Positions 36,493 to 44,962 of a stretch of 64,000 nt of DNA are shown here, piece after piece. Made by a program: the position numbers and the translations under genes. How positions within the stretch are numbered: position 1 is the stretch's first letter; the number at the start of each line of letters is the position of its first letter. The notes beneath the pieces are model-generated. The model had not been told where the DNA came from, made no database searches, and saw only the letters and a program-made list of their open reading frames with translations. This DNA is from Micromonospora olivasterospora (GTDB lineage Bacteria; Actinomycetota; Actinomycetes; Mycobacteriales; Micromonosporaceae), in the NCBI RefSeq assembly GCF_007830265.1, contig NZ_VLKE01000001.1, positions 434,001-498,000 of the forward strand, given 5' to 3'.

Positions 36493-37329
36493 CTATCCCT
36501 TGACCGCGCCGGAGGTCAGGCCGGAGACGATGCGGCGCTGGAAGAAGAGCACGAACAGGATGATCGGAACGGTGATCACCACGGCGGCGGCGCAGATCGC
36601 CCCGGTGGGGTCCTCGAACTGCGACTCGCCGGTGAAGAACGACAGCGCCACCGGCACCGTGCGGGCCCGCTCGGTGGAGGTCAGCGTGATCGCGAACAGG
36701 AAGTCGTTCCAGCAGAAGATGAAGACCAGGATCGCCGTGGTGAACACCCCCGGCGCGGCCAGCGGGGCGATGACCCGCCGGAACGCCTGCCCCTGCGTGG
36801 CGCCGTCCATCTTCGCCGCCTTCTCCAGGTCCCACGGGATCTGCTTGAAGAACGCCGACAGCGTGTAGATCGCCAGCGGCAGGGCGAAGGTGATGTACGG
36901 CAGGATCAGCCCCGGCCAGGTGTCGAACAGGCCGAGCTGCCGCTCGATCTCGAACAGCGGCGACACCAGCGACACCTGCGGGAACATCGCGATCAGCAGC
37001 GAGACGCCGACGAGCAGCCGCTTGCCGGGGAAGTCCAGCCGGGAGATCGCGTACGCGGCCATCGCGCCCAGCACCACCGCGACCAGCGTGGCGATCAGGG
37101 CGATGCCGATCGAGTTGACCAGGGCCCGGACGAACTGGTCGGTGGCGAAGATCGTCCGGTAGTTGTCCAGCGTCCACTCCCGGGGAAGGAACTTCCCGTC
37201 GGTGAGGGTGGCCGGGGTCTTGAACGACAGCGAGGCGATCCAGAGCACCGGGATCAGCGCGAAGACGACGACGATGACGTCCAGCAGCCCCCAGCGCAGC
37301 TTCGCCCGCGTGGTGGTTTCGGTGGCCAT
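36493..37329 (-). CDS. Sugar ABC transporter permease (MalG/SugB-like)
   Basis: 278 residues with six membrane helices. The EAA loop that docks the ATPase is [20 protein letters not shown] (about residues 180-199), followed by [19 protein letters not shown]. The C-terminal [15 protein letters not shown] is the classical MalG-type ending. ATG 37329 starts 1 nt after the stop of the preceding permease, with GAGAGG inside that gene as RBS. The operon partner order indicates the second half of the transmembrane heterodimer. Confidence 0.92.
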   Translation of the reverse strand: MATETTTRAKLRWGLLDVIVVVFALIPVLWIASLSFKTPATLTDGKFLPREWTLDNYRTIFATDQFVRALVNSIGIALIATLVAVVLGAMAAYAISRLDFPGKRLLVGVSLLIAMFPQVSLVSPLFEIERQLGLFDTWPGLILPYITFALPLAIYTLSAFFKQIPWDLEKAAKMDGATQGQAFRRVIAPLAAPGVFTTAILVFIFCWNDFLFAITLTSTERARTVPVALSFFTGESQFEDPTGAICAAAVVITVPIILFVLFFQRRIVSGLTSGAVKG

Positions 37330-37330
37330 C

Positions 37331-38329
37331 TCAGCGCCTCTCCCCATCGTCGCTGCCGGGGGCAGCGGTGCCGAACAGCTTCACGAACACGAACGCGATG
37401 ACCGCCACGGCGAGGAAGATCAGCACCGACATGGTCGACCCGATGCCGAGGTTCAGCCCGCGGATCAGGTTGTTGTAGGCGAGCATCGACACGGACGAGG
37501 TCTCGTTGCCGCCGGCGGTCAGCACGAAGATGTTGTCGAAGACCCGGAACGCGTCGAGCGTGCGGAACAGCAGCGCGACCAGGATGGCCGGTTTCATCAC
37601 CGGCAGCATGACCTTGGTGAACCGCTGCCAGGCGGTGGCGCCGTCGGTGGAGGCGGCCTTGAGCAGGTCCTCCGGGACCAGGGCCAGCCCGGCCATCAGC
37701 AGCAGCGCCATGAACGGGGTGGTCTTCCAGATCTCGGCGAGCATGATGATCGCCAGTGAGCTGGCCCGCTCGGTCAACGGTGCGCCCTCGCCGAACAGGT
37801 TCGCCAGGTAGCCGGTGCCGGGCGTCCAGGCGTACCGCCAGGAGAACGCGGCGACGACCGTGACGATCCCGTACGGGATCAGCGCCGCCGTGCGGACGAT
37901 CCCCCGGCCGACCAGGGTGCGGTGCATGATCAGCGCCAGCCCCATGCCGAGCACCAGCTCGACGGCGACCGTGACGACGGTGATCAGCGCGGTCACGCCG
38001 AACGCGGTCCACCAGAACTCGTTGGTCAGCACCGTCGCGTAGTTGTCCAGCCCGACGAACTCGCGCTGGTCGGGAAAGCGCAGGTCGAAGCGCTGTAGCG
38101 ACAGCCAGACCGAGTAGATGATCGGGTACGCCGTCACCGCCACCATGACCAGCGCGGCCGGCGCGCAGAGCAGCCAACCCAGCCGGCGCTCGGCCCGCTT
38201 GTTCTCGCTCAGCGGGGCCTTCGCCGTCCGGCGGCCGGTCCGCTGCGCCGGCACGGCGGCGTGCCGGCCGGCGCGGCCGGCCTCGTCCGCGGCGGCCTTC
38301 GCCCCGCCGGGCGTCACGTTCGTACTCAC
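37331..38329 (-). CDS. Sugar ABC transporter permease (MalF/SugA-like)
   Basis: 332 residues. An Ala/Arg-rich cytoplasmic N-terminus of about 50 residues precedes six helices. [20 protein letters not shown] is the usual periplasmic loop and [19 protein letters not shown] (about 229-247) the EAA motif, followed by [21 protein letters not shown] 38329 overlaps the stop of the binding-protein gene by 4 nt, so translation is coupled. Together with the neighbouring permease it forms the translocation pore. Confidence 0.92.
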   Translation of the reverse strand: MSTNVTPGGAKAAADEAGRAGRHAAVPAQRTGRRTAKAPLSENKRAERRLGWLLCAPAALVMVAVTAYPIIYSVWLSLQRFDLRFPDQREFVGLDNYATVLTNEFWWTAFGVTALITVVTVAVELVLGMGLALIMHRTLVGRGIVRTAALIPYGIVTVVAAFSWRYAWTPGTGYLANLFGEGAPLTERASSLAIIMLAEIWKTTPFMALLLMAGLALVPEDLLKAASTDGATAWQRFTKVMLPVMKPAILVALLFRTLDAFRVFDNIFVLTAGGNETSSVSMLAYNNLIRGLNLGIGSTMSVLIFLAVAVIAFVFVKLFGTAAPGSDDGERR

Positions 38330-39606
38330 GGCAGCACCCCCTTCGATTGCAGGGCGTCGGAGATGGCGTCGCGCAGCTCGTCCGCGGTCTGCTCGGGCCG
38401 GATCTGCGACGGCGGCGACAGGATCGCGGACATCACCGTGGAGATGCTCTGGTACGCGGGGGTCAGCGGCCGGACCGCCGGCTCTTTCAGCTCCTCCAGG
38501 ATGGTCTCCTTCATCGGGTACGCCTTGTCCATCTCCGGGTCGTCGTAGACCTTCTCGATGGTTGGCGGCACCCCGTCGTTGACCGCCGAGAACCTCTGGT
38601 TCCGCGCGTCGCGGATGCACCTCGCGGCCTCGAACGACTCCGCGGGGTGGGTGGAGTACGCGCTGACCGCCATGTTGATGCCGCCGATGGTGACCCGGCT
38701 CGGGGTGTCCGCGTCGATGCCCGGCACCCGGGCCCACTTCACGGTCTTCGCCAGCTCCGGGCTCGCCTCCTGCATGGCCGGGTAGACGAAGGGCCAGTTG
38801 ACCTGGAACGCTCCGGCGCCGGACTGGAACTCCAGCCGGACCGGATCCTCGGTGGCGTTGCTGAACGACGGCGACGTCACGCCCGACGTGGCGAGCTTCC
38901 TGAGCTGGTCGAGGGCCTTGACCGTGCCGGCGTCCATCACGGCCCGCTTGCCGTCGTCGCTGAGGATCTTCCCGCCGGCGCTCTCGGCCAGGGTGTTGTA
39001 GAGGACCACCAGGCCCTCGTACTGGGCGCCCATGGTCAGCACCTGGTACGGCTTGCCGTCCCGCTTGAGCTGCTGCGCGGCGGAGATCATCTCGTCCCAC
39101 GTCTTCGGGGGCTGCTGCGCCAGGTCGCTGCGATACCACAGCAGCTGGACGTTCGTGTGCTTCGGCGCGGCGTACAGCTTGCCCTGGTAGCGAGCGGTGT
39201 CCAGCGGGCCGGCGAGGGTGCCCTGCTCCGCCTCCGCCTTGTCCTGGCCGGTCCACTCCCGGATCCAGTTCGCGCTGGCGAACTCCTGGGTCCAGGTGAC
39301 GTCGAGGCCGAGCACGTCCATCCCCGTGTCCCGGGCCGCGAGCCGGCGGACCATCTGCACCCGCTGGTCGTCGGCCTGGCGCGGCAGCACCCGGTAGGCG
39401 ATCTTGTAGCGCCCGCCGGCCTCGGCGTTGCAGGTGTCCACCACCTTCTGCAGGTTCTGCTCCGGCGCGTAGTACAGGTTGATGGTGGGTGTACCGCCGT
39501 CACCGCCGGAGCCGCACGCGGCCAGCGGCGCGACCAGCGCCAGCGCGGCGGCGGCCGCGGCCACCCGGGCGGCCGGCCGGCGCCGGTGGCGGGCCGGGTG
39601 TGTCAT
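38326..39606 (-). CDS. Sugar-binding lipoprotein (LpqY-like extracellular solute-binding protein)
   Basis: 426 residues. A basic start and hydrophobic core lead to the lipobox LAACGSGG, with the lipidated Cys near residue 31. The mature part has the family-1 binding-protein fold. The block RVLPRQADDQRVQMVRRLAA followed by DVLGLDVTWTQEFASANW closely follows LpqY-type trehalose-binding proteins. The C-terminus has the usual P-A-Y-Q-S-I-S segment. It delivers sugar to the two permeases downstream; trehalose is the likeliest ligand, by gene order and this motif, but not proven. ATG 39606 has GAGAGGGGGAGGGCG upstream. A regulator is not adjacent. Confidence 0.9.
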   Translation of the reverse strand: MTHPARHRRRPAARVAAAAAALALVAPLAACGSGGDGGTPTINLYYAPEQNLQKVVDTCNAEAGGRYKIAYRVLPRQADDQRVQMVRRLAARDTGMDVLGLDVTWTQEFASANWIREWTGQDKAEAEQGTLAGPLDTARYQGKLYAAPKHTNVQLLWYRSDLAQQPPKTWDEMISAAQQLKRDGKPYQVLTMGAQYEGLVVLYNTLAESAGGKILSDDGKRAVMDAGTVKALDQLRKLATSGVTSPSFSNATEDPVRLEFQSGAGAFQVNWPFVYPAMQEASPELAKTVKWARVPGIDADTPSRVTIGGINMAVSAYSTHPAESFEAARCIRDARNQRFSAVNDGVPPTIEKVYDDPEMDKAYPMKETILEELKEPAVRPLTPAYQSISTVMSAILSPPSQIRPEQTADELRDAISDALQSKGVLP

Positions 39607-39825
39607 CGCCCTCCCCCTCTCTTCGGCGACAGGCCGGGGAGGTCACCCGTGCCCCGGCACACGGCGAGACGGTCAGGGGCGGGCTCGACGAGCTGACGCC
39701 GAGCACGCCCCGGGCGTTTCGTGCGGGGAACACTGCCCGACCGGCGAAGCCGCGAAACCTGCCCGCGACGCGGCGCACCCGCCGGGTAGCCCGGCGCCAC
39801 GCCCCGGGCCAGGCATGATGTCCGG

Positions 39826-40251
39826 ATGATCGCGCGATTCAAGGACCTCTGCATCGACGCCGCGGACGCCCGCCACCTGGCCGACTTCTGGGCCCGGATC
39901 CTCGGCGGCGAGGCGGTCGACACCGGCGACGGCGACGCCCGGGTCGATCCCAGGCCCGGGGGTAAGGGCCCGGAGTCGATCTGGGTCAACCAGGTGCCCG
40001 AGCCGCGCACCGGCAAGACCCGGGTGCACCTCGACCTGCGCCTCGCCGAGCCGGAGCCGGCGGCCATGCTGGCGGCCGGGGCCCGGCTGGTCCGCGAGCC
40101 GGACGTCGACCTGGCCGGGCCGGACCCGACCCGGCTGATCGCCGCCGGGGCGACGCTGCTGCGCGAGCCCGACGCCGACATCCGGTGGTGGGTGCTGGCC
40201 GACCCGGAGGGCAACGAGTTCTGCGCCTTCGCGCCCCGCCCGGCGGCCTGA
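39826..40251 (+). CDS. VOC-family (glyoxalase/bleomycin-resistance-like) protein with internal repeat
   Basis: 141 residues. The N-terminal beta-alpha-beta-beta-beta unit has CIDAADARHLADFWARILGG; the second unit has VHLDLRL and WWVLADPEGNEFCAFAP. This matches the glyoxalase-like VOC domain common in actinomycetes, metal dependence and substrate unknown. The segment LAAGARLVREPDVDL is followed by a similar IAAGATLLREPDADI, as if about 25 residues were duplicated. ATG 39826 has no SD; CATGAT lies 6 nt upstream. Confidence 0.85.
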   Translation: MIARFKDLCIDAADARHLADFWARILGGEAVDTGDGDARVDPRPGGKGPESIWVNQVPEPRTGKTRVHLDLRLAEPEPAAMLAAGARLVREPDVDLAGPDPTRLIAAGATLLREPDADIRWWVLADPEGNEFCAFAPRPAA

Positions 40252-40397
40252 ACCGTCGGCGAGGCGCCTTGCGTCCCATTGTTCCGGAGCGCCACCTCTC
40301 CCGGCCCACCCCGGCCTGGCCGAACGGTTGGTATTGGCGCGAACCATCCTCCGCCCGTCCCCCGGTTGGGCAGGATCGTCCGCAACGAGGAGGTGCC

Positions 40398-40613
40398 GTG
40401 GTGCAGGACACCCGCGCGCTCGCCCCGACGTTCGAGGTGAGCGGCCTGCCACCGGTCGAGACCGAGGCCCAGTCCGTCTTCGCCGCCGGGCACCCGCAGG
40501 CGAAGCGGGTACGGGCCTGCTCCGGCCGGCCTGCGGGGCGGCCCAACGCACGGGCTGGACACCGCTGGGCGGGCCGGTCGAGCCGGGTGGCCGCCGTACC
40601 GGCCGTGGTTTGA
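40398..40613 (+). CDS. Small hypothetical protein, possibly a truncated gene
   Basis: A 71-codon frame from GTG 40398, with GAGGAGG (40387-40393) 4 nt upstream, a good Shine-Dalgarno. The first 40 residues (VVQDTRALAPTFEVSGLPPV, then ETEAQSVFAAGHPQAKRVRA) look like a genuine protein start; the rest is Gly/Arg/Ala-rich and resembles shifted coding sequence. I do not recognise the family. A broken longer gene is as likely as a small protein. Confidence 0.4.
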   Translation: MVQDTRALAPTFEVSGLPPVETEAQSVFAAGHPQAKRVRACSGRPAGRPNARAGHRWAGRSSRVAAVPAVV

Positions 40614-40660
40614 CCGGCGTCCGCGGTGGGGTACCGCGCACGCCGACGAAGGGAGCGCCG

Positions 40661-40936
40661 ATGTCGGAGCCACACGTCACGCTGGACCCGAGCGGGCTTG
40701 ACCCCGTGCAGCGCAAGTTGCGCGGCCCGCTGGAGGAGCAGCTGACCTCGGCGCTGCAGGCGGCCACGGAACGGGTCCGGGCCGGCTACGCGGGCGAGCC
40801 GGTCGAGCAGGTCTGCCAGCGGCTGCTGGACGAGACACGGTCCGGGCTGCATCCCGACATCGCCGCCGGCTTCGAGCCGGACATGGAGGAGTTCTGCCGG
40901 GTGGCGGTGGCGATCGTCCGGGGCGACGTGACCTGA
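40661..40936 (+). CDS. Small acidic/helical hypothetical protein
   Basis: 91 residues, no membrane segment or signal. Composition is helical with VQRKLRGPLEEQLTSALQAA and VCQRLLDETRSGLHPDIA, ending in an acidic F-E-P-D-M-E-E-F-C region. Codon positions follow the normal GC-rich bias. ATG 40661 has GGGAG upstream. It stands alone between the VOC gene and a strong terminator. Family not recognised. Confidence 0.65.
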   Translation: MSEPHVTLDPSGLDPVQRKLRGPLEEQLTSALQAATERVRAGYAGEPVEQVCQRLLDETRSGLHPDIAAGFEPDMEEFCRVAVAIVRGDVT

Positions 40937-40961
40937 TCCGCGCCGACCGGACGCCGGGCAC

Positions 40962-40999
40962 GGGTCAGGGCCGGGTCCGCAACTCCCCGGCCCTGACCC
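40962..40999 (+). terminator. Perfect 14-bp hairpin terminator
   Basis: GGGTCAGGGCCGGG (40962-40975) and its exact complement (40986-40999) flank a 10-nt loop, 26 nt after the stop at 40936. The following 41000-41290 holds no supported gene. A locally A/T-rich patch near 41228-41250 (GATTAATGTCAATGCGAAAAA) could be promoter-like, but nothing starts there convincingly. Confidence 0.75.
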
Positions 41000-41291
41000 A
41001 CCAGCCGTCCGGCGGGGCAGCGGAATCTCGCCGTTCCGAGCGCGCGGGCGTGGCACGCCGCCCACGCCGGGCCCGATGCGGCGATCCGGCCCGCATGCAC
41101 TCAGCTCCACGGTGCTCCGCCGCCGGACCACGGTGCGCTCCGACTCACCCCGAAGAGCCGTGAACGCGGGCCCAGGTTAGGCGCGTCGCCGCAGGTGGGA
41201 CAAGGTGCTTCGGGCCCACCACGGGGTGATTAATGTCAATGCGAAAAAGTGGCATGTCGCCGTAACAGGGCCAGCCCCGCCGGCGCTGTTA

Positions 41292-41310
41292 CCCACCGGG
41301 AGCGGGTGGG
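41292..41310 (-). terminator. Hairpin after the HAD hydrolase gene
   Basis: CCCACC (41292-41297) and GGTGGG (41305-41310) form a short stem 10 nt beyond the minus-strand stop at 41320. A further GTAACAG/CTGTTAC dyad lies next to it. Modest support. Confidence 0.4.
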
Positions 41311-41319
41311 GCCCCGGCC

Positions 41320-42030
41320 TCAGAAATGCGCGAGCAGGTCCGGGAAGGCCGCCAGCCGCAGCACCCCGGTGTCGGTGGGGTCCAGGTCGTCGTGCTCCAG
41401 CACCCAGGTGTTCTCGTTCGGGATGAACACCGCCCGCATCCCGGCCGCCCGGGCGGGCACGATGTCGGACTTCGGGGAGTTGCCGATCATCCACGCGACG
41501 GTCGGGTCGAAGCGGTGCTCCCGGGCCAGCCACCGGTAGGTGTCGACGTCCTTCTCCTTCACGATGTGCGCGGCGTGGAAGTGGTGCAGCAGGCCGCAGG
41601 CGTCGAGCTTGCGCTGCTGCTCCTCCTGGTCGCCCTTGGTCAGCAGCAGCAGGCGGTACCGCCCGGCGAGCGCGTCCAGCGTCGCGGCGACCCCGGGCAT
41701 CAGCTCGACCCGGTGCGCCACCAGCGCCTCGGCCAGCGCGTCGATCTCGCGGCGCTCCGCGTCGGTGGCCGGCCGCTCGCGCAGCCGCTCCAGGCACTCC
41801 CCCAGGCTGCGCAGGAAGACCTTGCTGCCGTACCCGTGGACGAAGGCGTTGGCCCGCTCGACGTCGTCGAGGATGACCCGGATCTCCGTACGGTCCAGCG
41901 TCGGGTGGTCCAGCCAGTCCAGGAAGTCGTCGATCACCCGCTCGAAGAGGACGTTGTTCTCCCACAGCGTGTCGTCCGCGTCGAACACCAGCACCTCGGC
42001 GTCGCGGCGCCGCCCCGTGACCTGCTGCAT
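41320..42030 (-). CDS. HAD-superfamily hydrolase (subfamily IA)
   Basis: 236 residues. Motif I is VLVFDADDTLWENNVLFERV (about 13-32), motif II LLLLTKGDQEEQ, motif III the Lys in HIVKEKDVDTY and motif IV MIGNSPKSDIVPARAAGMRA. The W-E-N-N signature after motif I and the GNSPKSD motif are typical of a branch annotated as phosphoglycolate-phosphatase-like or YjjG-like enzymes. A small phosphomonoester is the presumed substrate. ATG 42030 follows GGGGAGG by 6 nt. It is co-directional with the glycosidase at 42182 but separated from it by 151 nt containing a hairpin. Confidence 0.9.
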   Translation of the reverse strand: MQQVTGRRRDAEVLVFDADDTLWENNVLFERVIDDFLDWLDHPTLDRTEIRVILDDVERANAFVHGYGSKVFLRSLGECLERLRERPATDAERREIDALAEALVAHRVELMPGVAATLDALAGRYRLLLLTKGDQEEQQRKLDACGLLHHFHAAHIVKEKDVDTYRWLAREHRFDPTVAWMIGNSPKSDIVPARAAGMRAVFIPNENTWVLEHDDLDPTDTGVLRLAAFPDLLAHF

Positions 42031-42112
42031 CGGCTTCCTCCCCGGTAACCCGGGACACGGTACTGCCCGCGGCGGATCAGCGGCACGCGGGTTTCGCCGG
42101 GCCCCGTGTCGC

Positions 42113-42153
42113 CGACATGGGCGCATCCGCGCGGCTCGGACACCGCCATGTCG
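42113..42153. repeat. Intergenic hairpin sharing a 14-nt core with the hairpin at 35216-35270
   Basis: CGACATGGGCG (42113-42123) pairs with CGCCATGTCG (42144-42153) with one bulge. The loop and right arm include CTCGGACACCGCCA (42135-42148), the exact complement of 35228-35241. It lies between the glycosidase stop (42182) and the HAD start (42030), so it probably terminates the glycosidase transcript. Confidence 0.55.
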
Positions 42154-42181
42154 CCGCCATGGCCACGATCACGTCGCGCGG

Positions 42182-44920
42182 TCAGCGGCGCAGGGTGAGG
42201 ATCAGGTCGGCGACCAGTGCCGTCCAGCCCGTCTGGTGCCACGCCCCCAGCCCGGCGCCGTTGTCGCCGTGGAAGTACTCGGGGAAGGCGATCAGGTCCC
42301 GCCAGTCGGGGTGGGTCTGGAACAGCTGGCAGGCGCCGTAGATGGGCCGGCGGCCCCAACCGTCCCGGGTGAACAGCGCGATCAGCCGGGCGGACAGGTC
42401 GTCGGCGATCTCGTCGAGGCTGCGCTTCACCCCCGAGCGTGTCGGGTACTCGACCTGGAGGTCGTCGCCGAAGAACGCGGCGTAGTCGCGCAGTGCGCCG
42501 ATCAGCAGGAAGTTGGTGGGCATCCAGATCGGGCCGCGCCAGTTGGAGTTGCCGCCGAACAGGCCGCTGGTCGACTCGGCCGGCTCGTAGCCGACGCCGA
42601 ACTCCTGCCCGCCGAGGGTCACCGTGAACGGCTTGTCCAGGTGGGCGCGGCTGAGGGTGCGCAGGCCGTAGTCGGAGAGGAACTCGTCGGCGTCGAGCAT
42701 CCGGGCCAGCAGCCTGACCACCTGCTCAGGGCCGACCATGGACAGCAGCCGCTGCTGGCGGCCGTCCGGGCCGATCCGGCGGGCGCCGATCACGTCGGCG
42801 TACTCGGGGCGGTTGGCGAGGAACCAGCGCACCCGCGCGCCCAGCTCGGGCAGCCGGTGCAGGGTGCGGGCGGTGAGCCGGGTGGTGGCGGCCAGCGGCA
42901 GCAGCCCGACCACCGAGCGCACCTTCAGCGGCACCATGGTGCCGTCGGTGAGCCGCAGCACGTCGTAGAAGAACGCGTCCTCGTCGTCCCACAACCCCTG
43001 CGAGTACGCGGCGGCGGCGATGTACGCGAAGTGCTCGAAGAACTTCGTGGCGGTGTCCGCCCAGGCGCTGTCCCGCTCGGCCAGCACGATCGCGATGTCG
43101 AGCAGGTTCAGCGCGTACATGGCCATCCAGCCGGTGCCGTCGGACTGCTCCAGGACCCCGGCCACCGGCAGGGCGGCCGACCGGTCGAACGCGCCGACGT
43201 TGTCCAGCCCGAGGAAGCCGCCCTCGAAGAGGTTGTTGCCGTTGACGTCCTTGCGGTTGACCCACCAGGTGAAGTTGATCAGCAGTTTGTGCATGACCCG
43301 GGCGAGGAAGTCGTGGTCACGGGAGCCGTCGATCTCGAACACCCTCAGCGCCGCCCAGGCGTGCACCGGCGGGTTCACGTCCCCGAACGCCCACTCGTAC
43401 GCCGGGATCTGCCCGTTGGGGTGCAGGTACCACTCGCGGAGCAGGAGCAGCAGCTGGGACTTGGCGAAGCCGGGATCGACCCGGGCGATGCTGACGCAGT
43501 GGAAGGCCAGGTCCCAGGCCGCGTACCAGGGATATTCCCAGGGGTCGGGCATGGAGATCACGTCGAAGCTGTTCATGTGCCACCAGGCGCTGTTGCGCCC
43601 GTGCCGGCGGCCGGCCGGCGGGGGCGCCGAGCCGGGGTCGCCCTCCAGCCACCGCTTGACGTCGAAGTGGTAGAACTGCTTGCCCCACATCAGCCCGGCG
43701 ATGGCCTGCCGGGCGACGAGGGCCTCGTCGGCGGTGGCGGCGGCCGGGATGACCCCGTCGAAGAAGTGGTTCGCCTCGGCCCGGCGCGCCCAGACCACCG
43801 CGTCGAAGCCGGCGCCCAGGTCGGCCGGCGGCGGCGTCGTCCCCCCGGGCGGCGGGGCGGTGCGGGTCAGCCGCAGCCGGATCTGCCGCTGCCCGCCCGC
43901 GGGCACGTCGAGCACGTAGTGCAGGGCGCCCTTGGTGCCCTCCCGGTCCGGGTTGACCGTGGCCGCGCCGTTCACCACGTGGTCGTTGATCCCGTCCTTC
44001 GGGTACGGCGAGCGGCCCGGCAGCCCCCACAGCCGCTCGGCGTTGGTGTCGTTGTCGCACAGCAGCGGGACGGGGTCGCCGTCGCCCTCCAGCAGGATCT
44101 GCCCGAGCACCCAGTGCTCGCCGAGCAGCCGGGCGCCGGAGCCAGCACCGGAGCCGGAGCCGGCGGGCGAGCCGACGATGCGGGGCACCCGGTCCCCGCC
44201 GGGCAGCCCCCACGCCCAGGTGTTGCGGAACCACAGCGTGGGCAGCACGTGCAGCCGCTCGGCGGTGTCCCCCCGATTCGCCACCGTCACCACCACACAC
44301 ATGTCCGTGGGGGACGCCTTGGCGTAGTCGACGGTCACCGCCCAGTACCGGTCGTCGTCGAAGATGCCCGTGTCGACCAGCTCGTACTCGGTGTCGTCGC
44401 GGCCGCGCAGCGCGTTGACGGCGACCAGTTCGTCATAGGGGAAGGCGGCCTGTGGGTAGTGGTACCGCCAGCGCATCCAGGAGTGGGTGGGCGTGGAGTC
44501 GAGGTACCACCAGTACTCCTTGACGTCCTCGCCGTGGTTGCCCCCGTCGCCGCCGAGGCCGAACATCCGTTCCTTGAGGATCGGGTCGCGCCCGTTCCAC
44601 AGGGCGAGGGCGAGGCAGAACGTCTGCCGGTCGTCGCAGACGCCCGCCATGCCGTCCTCGTTCCACCGGTACGCTCGCGACCGTGCGTGGTCGTGGGGAA
44701 AGTAGTCCCAGGCCGTACCGTGTTCGCTGTAGTCCTCCCGTACCGTGCCCCATGCCCGTTCGGAGAGGTAGGGGCCCCATGCCCGCCAGTCCTGCTCGCC
44801 GGCGTCGGCCTGGGCGAGCCGGAGCCGCTCGGCGTCGGGTGCGGGCGCGGAGGGGGGTGGCACGTCCGTGATCACGTGCCCATCTTCGACGCCGCCGGGG
44901 TACTTCACCACACGGGCCAT
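42182..44920 (-). CDS. Large (alpha/alpha)6-barrel glycoside hydrolase (MGH1-like / GH63-related)
   Basis: 912 residues, no signal peptide, so cytoplasmic. The N-terminal third is beta-rich (WAVTVDYAKASPTDMCVVVT and YVLDVPAGGQRQIRLRLTRT). The rest is a toroid of helical hairpins with SMPDPWEYPWYAAWDLAFHC, GQIPAYEWAFGDVNPPVHAW, WNRP-like FGGNSNWRGPIWMPTNFLLI and AWHQTGWTALVADLI. Acidic residues in PYEWAFGD-like and Y-E-P-A-E-S positions are candidate catalysts; DPWEYPWYAAWDLAF resembles the mannosyl-oligosaccharide glucosidase/MGH1 fold. It probably trims glucosidic or mannosidic linkages in a small oligosaccharide. ATG 44920 lacks a clear RBS. It is divergent, by 42 nt, from the debranching-type enzyme, so the two may share regulation. 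Confidence 0.85.
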   Translation of the reverse strand: MARVVKYPGGVEDGHVITDVPPPSAPAPDAERLRLAQADAGEQDWRAWGPYLSERAWGTVREDYSEHGTAWDYFPHDHARSRAYRWNEDGMAGVCDDRQTFCLALALWNGRDPILKERMFGLGGDGGNHGEDVKEYWWYLDSTPTHSWMRWRYHYPQAAFPYDELVAVNALRGRDDTEYELVDTGIFDDDRYWAVTVDYAKASPTDMCVVVTVANRGDTAERLHVLPTLWFRNTWAWGLPGGDRVPRIVGSPAGSGSGAGSGARLLGEHWVLGQILLEGDGDPVPLLCDNDTNAERLWGLPGRSPYPKDGINDHVVNGAATVNPDREGTKGALHYVLDVPAGGQRQIRLRLTRTAPPPGGTTPPPADLGAGFDAVVWARRAEANHFFDGVIPAAATADEALVARQAIAGLMWGKQFYHFDVKRWLEGDPGSAPPPAGRRHGRNSAWWHMNSFDVISMPDPWEYPWYAAWDLAFHCVSIARVDPGFAKSQLLLLLREWYLHPNGQIPAYEWAFGDVNPPVHAWAALRVFEIDGSRDHDFLARVMHKLLINFTWWVNRKDVNGNNLFEGGFLGLDNVGAFDRSAALPVAGVLEQSDGTGWMAMYALNLLDIAIVLAERDSAWADTATKFFEHFAYIAAAAYSQGLWDDEDAFFYDVLRLTDGTMVPLKVRSVVGLLPLAATTRLTARTLHRLPELGARVRWFLANRPEYADVIGARRIGPDGRQQRLLSMVGPEQVVRLLARMLDADEFLSDYGLRTLSRAHLDKPFTVTLGGQEFGVGYEPAESTSGLFGGNSNWRGPIWMPTNFLLIGALRDYAAFFGDDLQVEYPTRSGVKRSLDEIADDLSARLIALFTRDGWGRRPIYGACQLFQTHPDWRDLIAFPEYFHGDNGAGLGAWHQTGWTALVADLILTLRR

Positions 44921-44962
44921 TGTTGTCGTGGCGCGTCGCACCACGCCGCCGCTGGAGGAAAG

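Noticed and set aside
36250..37401. Long plus-strand frame opposite the sugar permeases
   Set aside because: Antisense to conserved ABC permease genes with intact EAA motifs; composition Arg/Asp/Gln-rich without domains.
41228..41250. A/T-rich patch as a riboswitch or promoter for a plus-strand gene
   Set aside because: No coding sequence follows on the plus strand and the downstream gene runs on the minus strand.
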